Shown here in pieces: positions 51,801-52,337 of a DNA stretch of 52,337 bases. The translations under genes and the position numbers were made by a program. Within the stretch, counting starts at the first letter, position 1, and each line of letters starts with the position of its first letter. A model generated the notes under the pieces. It searched no databases, was not told the DNA's origin, and worked only from the letters and a program-made list of their open reading frames with translations. Source of the DNA: a virus; IMG/VR virus record IMGVR_UViG_3300036770_004836, positions 1-52,337 of that record, one strand, 5' to 3'.

Positions 51801-52337
51801 TCCGTCAGTTCCAGACGTTCCAGATGTTCCACTAGTTCCAGATGTTCCACTCGTTCCAGATGTTCCACTCGTTCCTGAAGAACCTGATGTTCCATCGGTA
51901 CCAGATGTTCCGCTAGTTCCTGATGATCCAGATGTTCCATCAGTTCCAGACGTTCCAGATGTTCCTGAAGTACCACTAGTTCCTGAAGATCCTGATGTTC
52001 CATCAGTTCCAGACGTTCCAGATGTCCCTGAAGTTCCAGAAGTACCACTAGTTCCTGATGATCCAGATGTTCCGTCGGTACCAGACGTTCCAGATGTTCC
52101 ACTAGTTCCTGAAGTACCACTAGTTCCTGAAGATCCTGATGTTCCATCAGTTCCTGATGAACCAGAGGTTCCGTCAGTTCCAGACGTTCCACTAGTACCA
52201 GAAGTTCCACTCGTTCCTGAAGAACCTGATGTTCCATCGGTACCAGATGTTCCTGAAGTTCCACTTGTTCCTGAGGAACCAGAAGTTCCATCAGTACCAC
52301 TAGTTCCTGAAGTTCCACTTGTTCCTGAGGAACCAGA
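48888..52337 (-). CDS. Collagen-like tail fibre with C-terminal peptidase S74 chaperone (5' end beyond window)
   Basis: The frame is open from the stop at 48888 to the window edge (at least 1149 residues) with no start in view; a TTG at 51068 is internal. Order from the N-terminal side: Gly-x-Ser/Thr/Asp repeats (52337-51369), a 174-residue non-repeat domain (51368-50847; SIPAGIWQFFLHSY, VLVKVRATNTG-like beta strands), repeats again (50846-49377; 490 residues), a short beta linker (GALGVGTNTPT), then S74: SSDIRLKENI with the Ser and Lys of the self-cleavage dyad, GYQYDWIP, GVIAQEIEKVIPEVV, LAVKYDKIVALLIECVKEQ and a C-terminal coil. S74 helps trimer folding and then cleaves itself off. It is probably a receptor-binding or neck/capsid fibre. 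Confidence 0.88.
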   Translation of the reverse strand, partial: SGSSGTSGTSGTSGTDGTSGSSGTSGTSGTSGTDGTSGSSGTSGTSGTSGTSGTDGTSGSSGTDGTSGSSGTSGTSGTSGTSGTSGTDGTSGSSGTSGTSGTSGTSGTSGTDGTSGSSGTSGTSGTSGTSGTDGTSGSSGTSGTSGTDGTSGSSGTSGTSGTSGTSGTSGTSGTSGTDGTSGSSGTDGTSGSSGTSGTSGTSGTDGTSGSSGTSGTSGTSGTDGTSGSSGTSGTSGTSGTSGTSGTSGTDGTSGSSGTSGSSGTSGTSGTDGTSGSSGTSGTSGTSGSSGTSGTSGTDGTSGSSGTSGTSGTSGTSGTSGTSGVNGVSGGAIYYFNESITSGPYKEFSIFPTDTGEQTITSPSIASGLTDTIQSFLTDTGVPGVTSIPAGIWQFFLHSYKSSASVTFDIFCEVYKRTTGGTETLLFASDPTPILSDSPTFTMEISDVYQSGYTITVSDQILVKVRATNTGGVTGTVTLATEGSIHYSYAQTTLGIINGTSGSSGTSGTSGSSGTSGTSGTSGTSGTSGTSGTSGTDGTSGSSGTDGTSGSSGTSGTSGSSGTSGTSGTSGTSGTDGTSGTDGTSGSSGTSGTSGTSGTSGSSGTSGTSGTSGTSGTSGTDGTSGTDGTSGSSGTSGTSGTSGTSGSSGTSGTSGTSGTDGTSGSSGTSGTSGTSGTSGSSGTSGTSGTSGTSGTSGTSGTDGTSGTDGTSGSSGTSGTSGTSGTSGSSGTSGTSGTSGTSGTSGTSGTDGTSGTDGTSGSSGTSGTSGTSGTSGTSGTDGTSGTDGTSGSSGTSGTSGTSGTSGSSGTSGTSGTSGTDGTSGSSGTSGTSGTDGTSGSSGTSGTSGSSGTSGTSGTSGTSGSSGTSGTSGTNGTSGSSGTSGTSGTSGTSGSSGTSGTSGTNGTSGSSGTSGTSGTSGTSGSSGTSGTSGTSGTSGSSGSSGTSGTSGTSGTSGSSGTSGTSGTSGTSGSSGSSGTSGTSGTSGSSGLGTINNNTNNYVLTATGTAGTINGEVNFTFDGTTAYINGALGVGTNTPTTVGLIRATNDVIAFYSSDIRLKENINLIKNPIEKIVQIGGYQYDWIPMEGIHENEGHDIGVIAQEIEKVIPEVVTRRENGYLAVKYDKIVALLIECVKEQQTQIDELKNIIKK
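49377..50846 (-). repeat. Collagen-like (Gly-Thr-Ser) coding repeat, block B
   Basis: 1470 bases encoding 490 residues in uninterrupted G-x-y triplets, mostly GTS, GSS, GTD and a few GTN. No proline, Lys or hydrophobic residue appears in the block. At DNA level the period is 9 and its multiples, with synonymous codons mixed, and the hexamer ACTAGT (Thr-Ser) recurs many times. Low complexity opens long antisense and off-frame reading frames that are not genes. Confidence 0.95.
51369..52337 (-). repeat. Collagen-like (Gly-Thr-Ser) coding repeat, block A (continues past the edge)
   Basis: At least 969 bases (323 residues) of the same G-T-S/G-S-S/G-T-D triplets, in the same frame as block B: the codon phase checked at 51371 and at 52337 is identical. 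It runs off the window, so its length is unknown. The triplet mix is similar to block B, so the two blocks probably arose by duplication or slippage. Confidence 0.92.

Noticed and set aside
49377-52337. CRISPR-like array
   Set aside because: The short tandem units have no spacers and encode in-frame Gly-x-y triplets.

Overview
This is an AT-rich stretch that is most likely part of a large tailed-phage (Caudoviricetes) genome. The evidence is an almost unbroken run of about 48 genes on the minus strand, gaps of 0-20 bases with many ATGA and TAATG stop/start overlaps, and a long fibre protein at the right edge. The fibre has Gly-Thr-Ser collagen-like repeats and a C-terminal peptidase-S74 self-cleaving chaperone. 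Around it are typical viral accessory genes: N-twitch radical SAM enzymes, 2-oxoglutarate (2OG) oxygenases, a SET protein, Hint domains and very small proteins. Starts lack Shine-Dalgarno motifs and sit in an A/T-rich context (often TTAATATGA). This fits a Bacteroidota host, but that is inference. No tRNA, CRISPR array, integrase or insertion sequence was seen.

Layout, left to right. (1) Base 1-53: probable tail of a plus-strand gene. (2) 100-4587, plus: a 1495-residue protein joining a GT9-like glycosyltransferase (GT), a SAM methyltransferase, a GT4-like GT, a TibC-like heptosyltransferase module and a GT25-like module. (3) 4586-4681: convergent terminator. (4) 4680-13389, minus: SGNH hydrolase, radical SAM enzyme, five 2OG-type oxygenases, a guanidinoacetate-methyltransferase-like enzyme, SET protein, a triple-Hint protein broken by an in-frame TGA, a short SDR and two tiny genes. 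(5) 13386-23711: carbamoyltransferase, two-subunit thiamine-diphosphate (TPP) enzyme, GDP-mannose-4,6-dehydratase-like enzyme, two more epimerases and a ColD-like PLP enzyme with His in place of the Schiff-base Lys; this looks like a route to an unusual, possibly branched, 3,6-dideoxy sugar. (6) 23729-37247: SGNH proteins, a five-member putative GT family, nucleotide-sugar 6-dehydrogenase, amidinotransferase, short DegT-type protein and two fucosyltransferase-like proteins. (7) 37250-44403: two N-twitch radical SAM enzymes and two GT7-like galactosyltransferases, tied together by a concanavalin-A-like module that is free-standing, fused, or inserted inside the GT7 fold. (8) 44396-48302: more GTs, an epimerase, a methyltransferase and a small hypothetical. 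(9) 48384-52337: virion proteins, ending in the collagen-like/S74 fibre, which runs off the window.

Taken together, about 44 kb look like a phage-encoded glycan factory. It makes nucleotide sugars (dehydratase, epimerases, dehydrogenase, 3-dehydratase, TPP enzyme), transfers them (about 14 candidate GTs) and decorates them or proteins (carbamoyl, amidino, methyl, hydroxyl, acyl-ester chemistry). It lies directly next to a fibre whose repeats are almost only Gly, Ser and Thr, an obvious candidate O-glycan acceptor. That link is a hypothesis; the sequence itself shows only the gene content and proximity.
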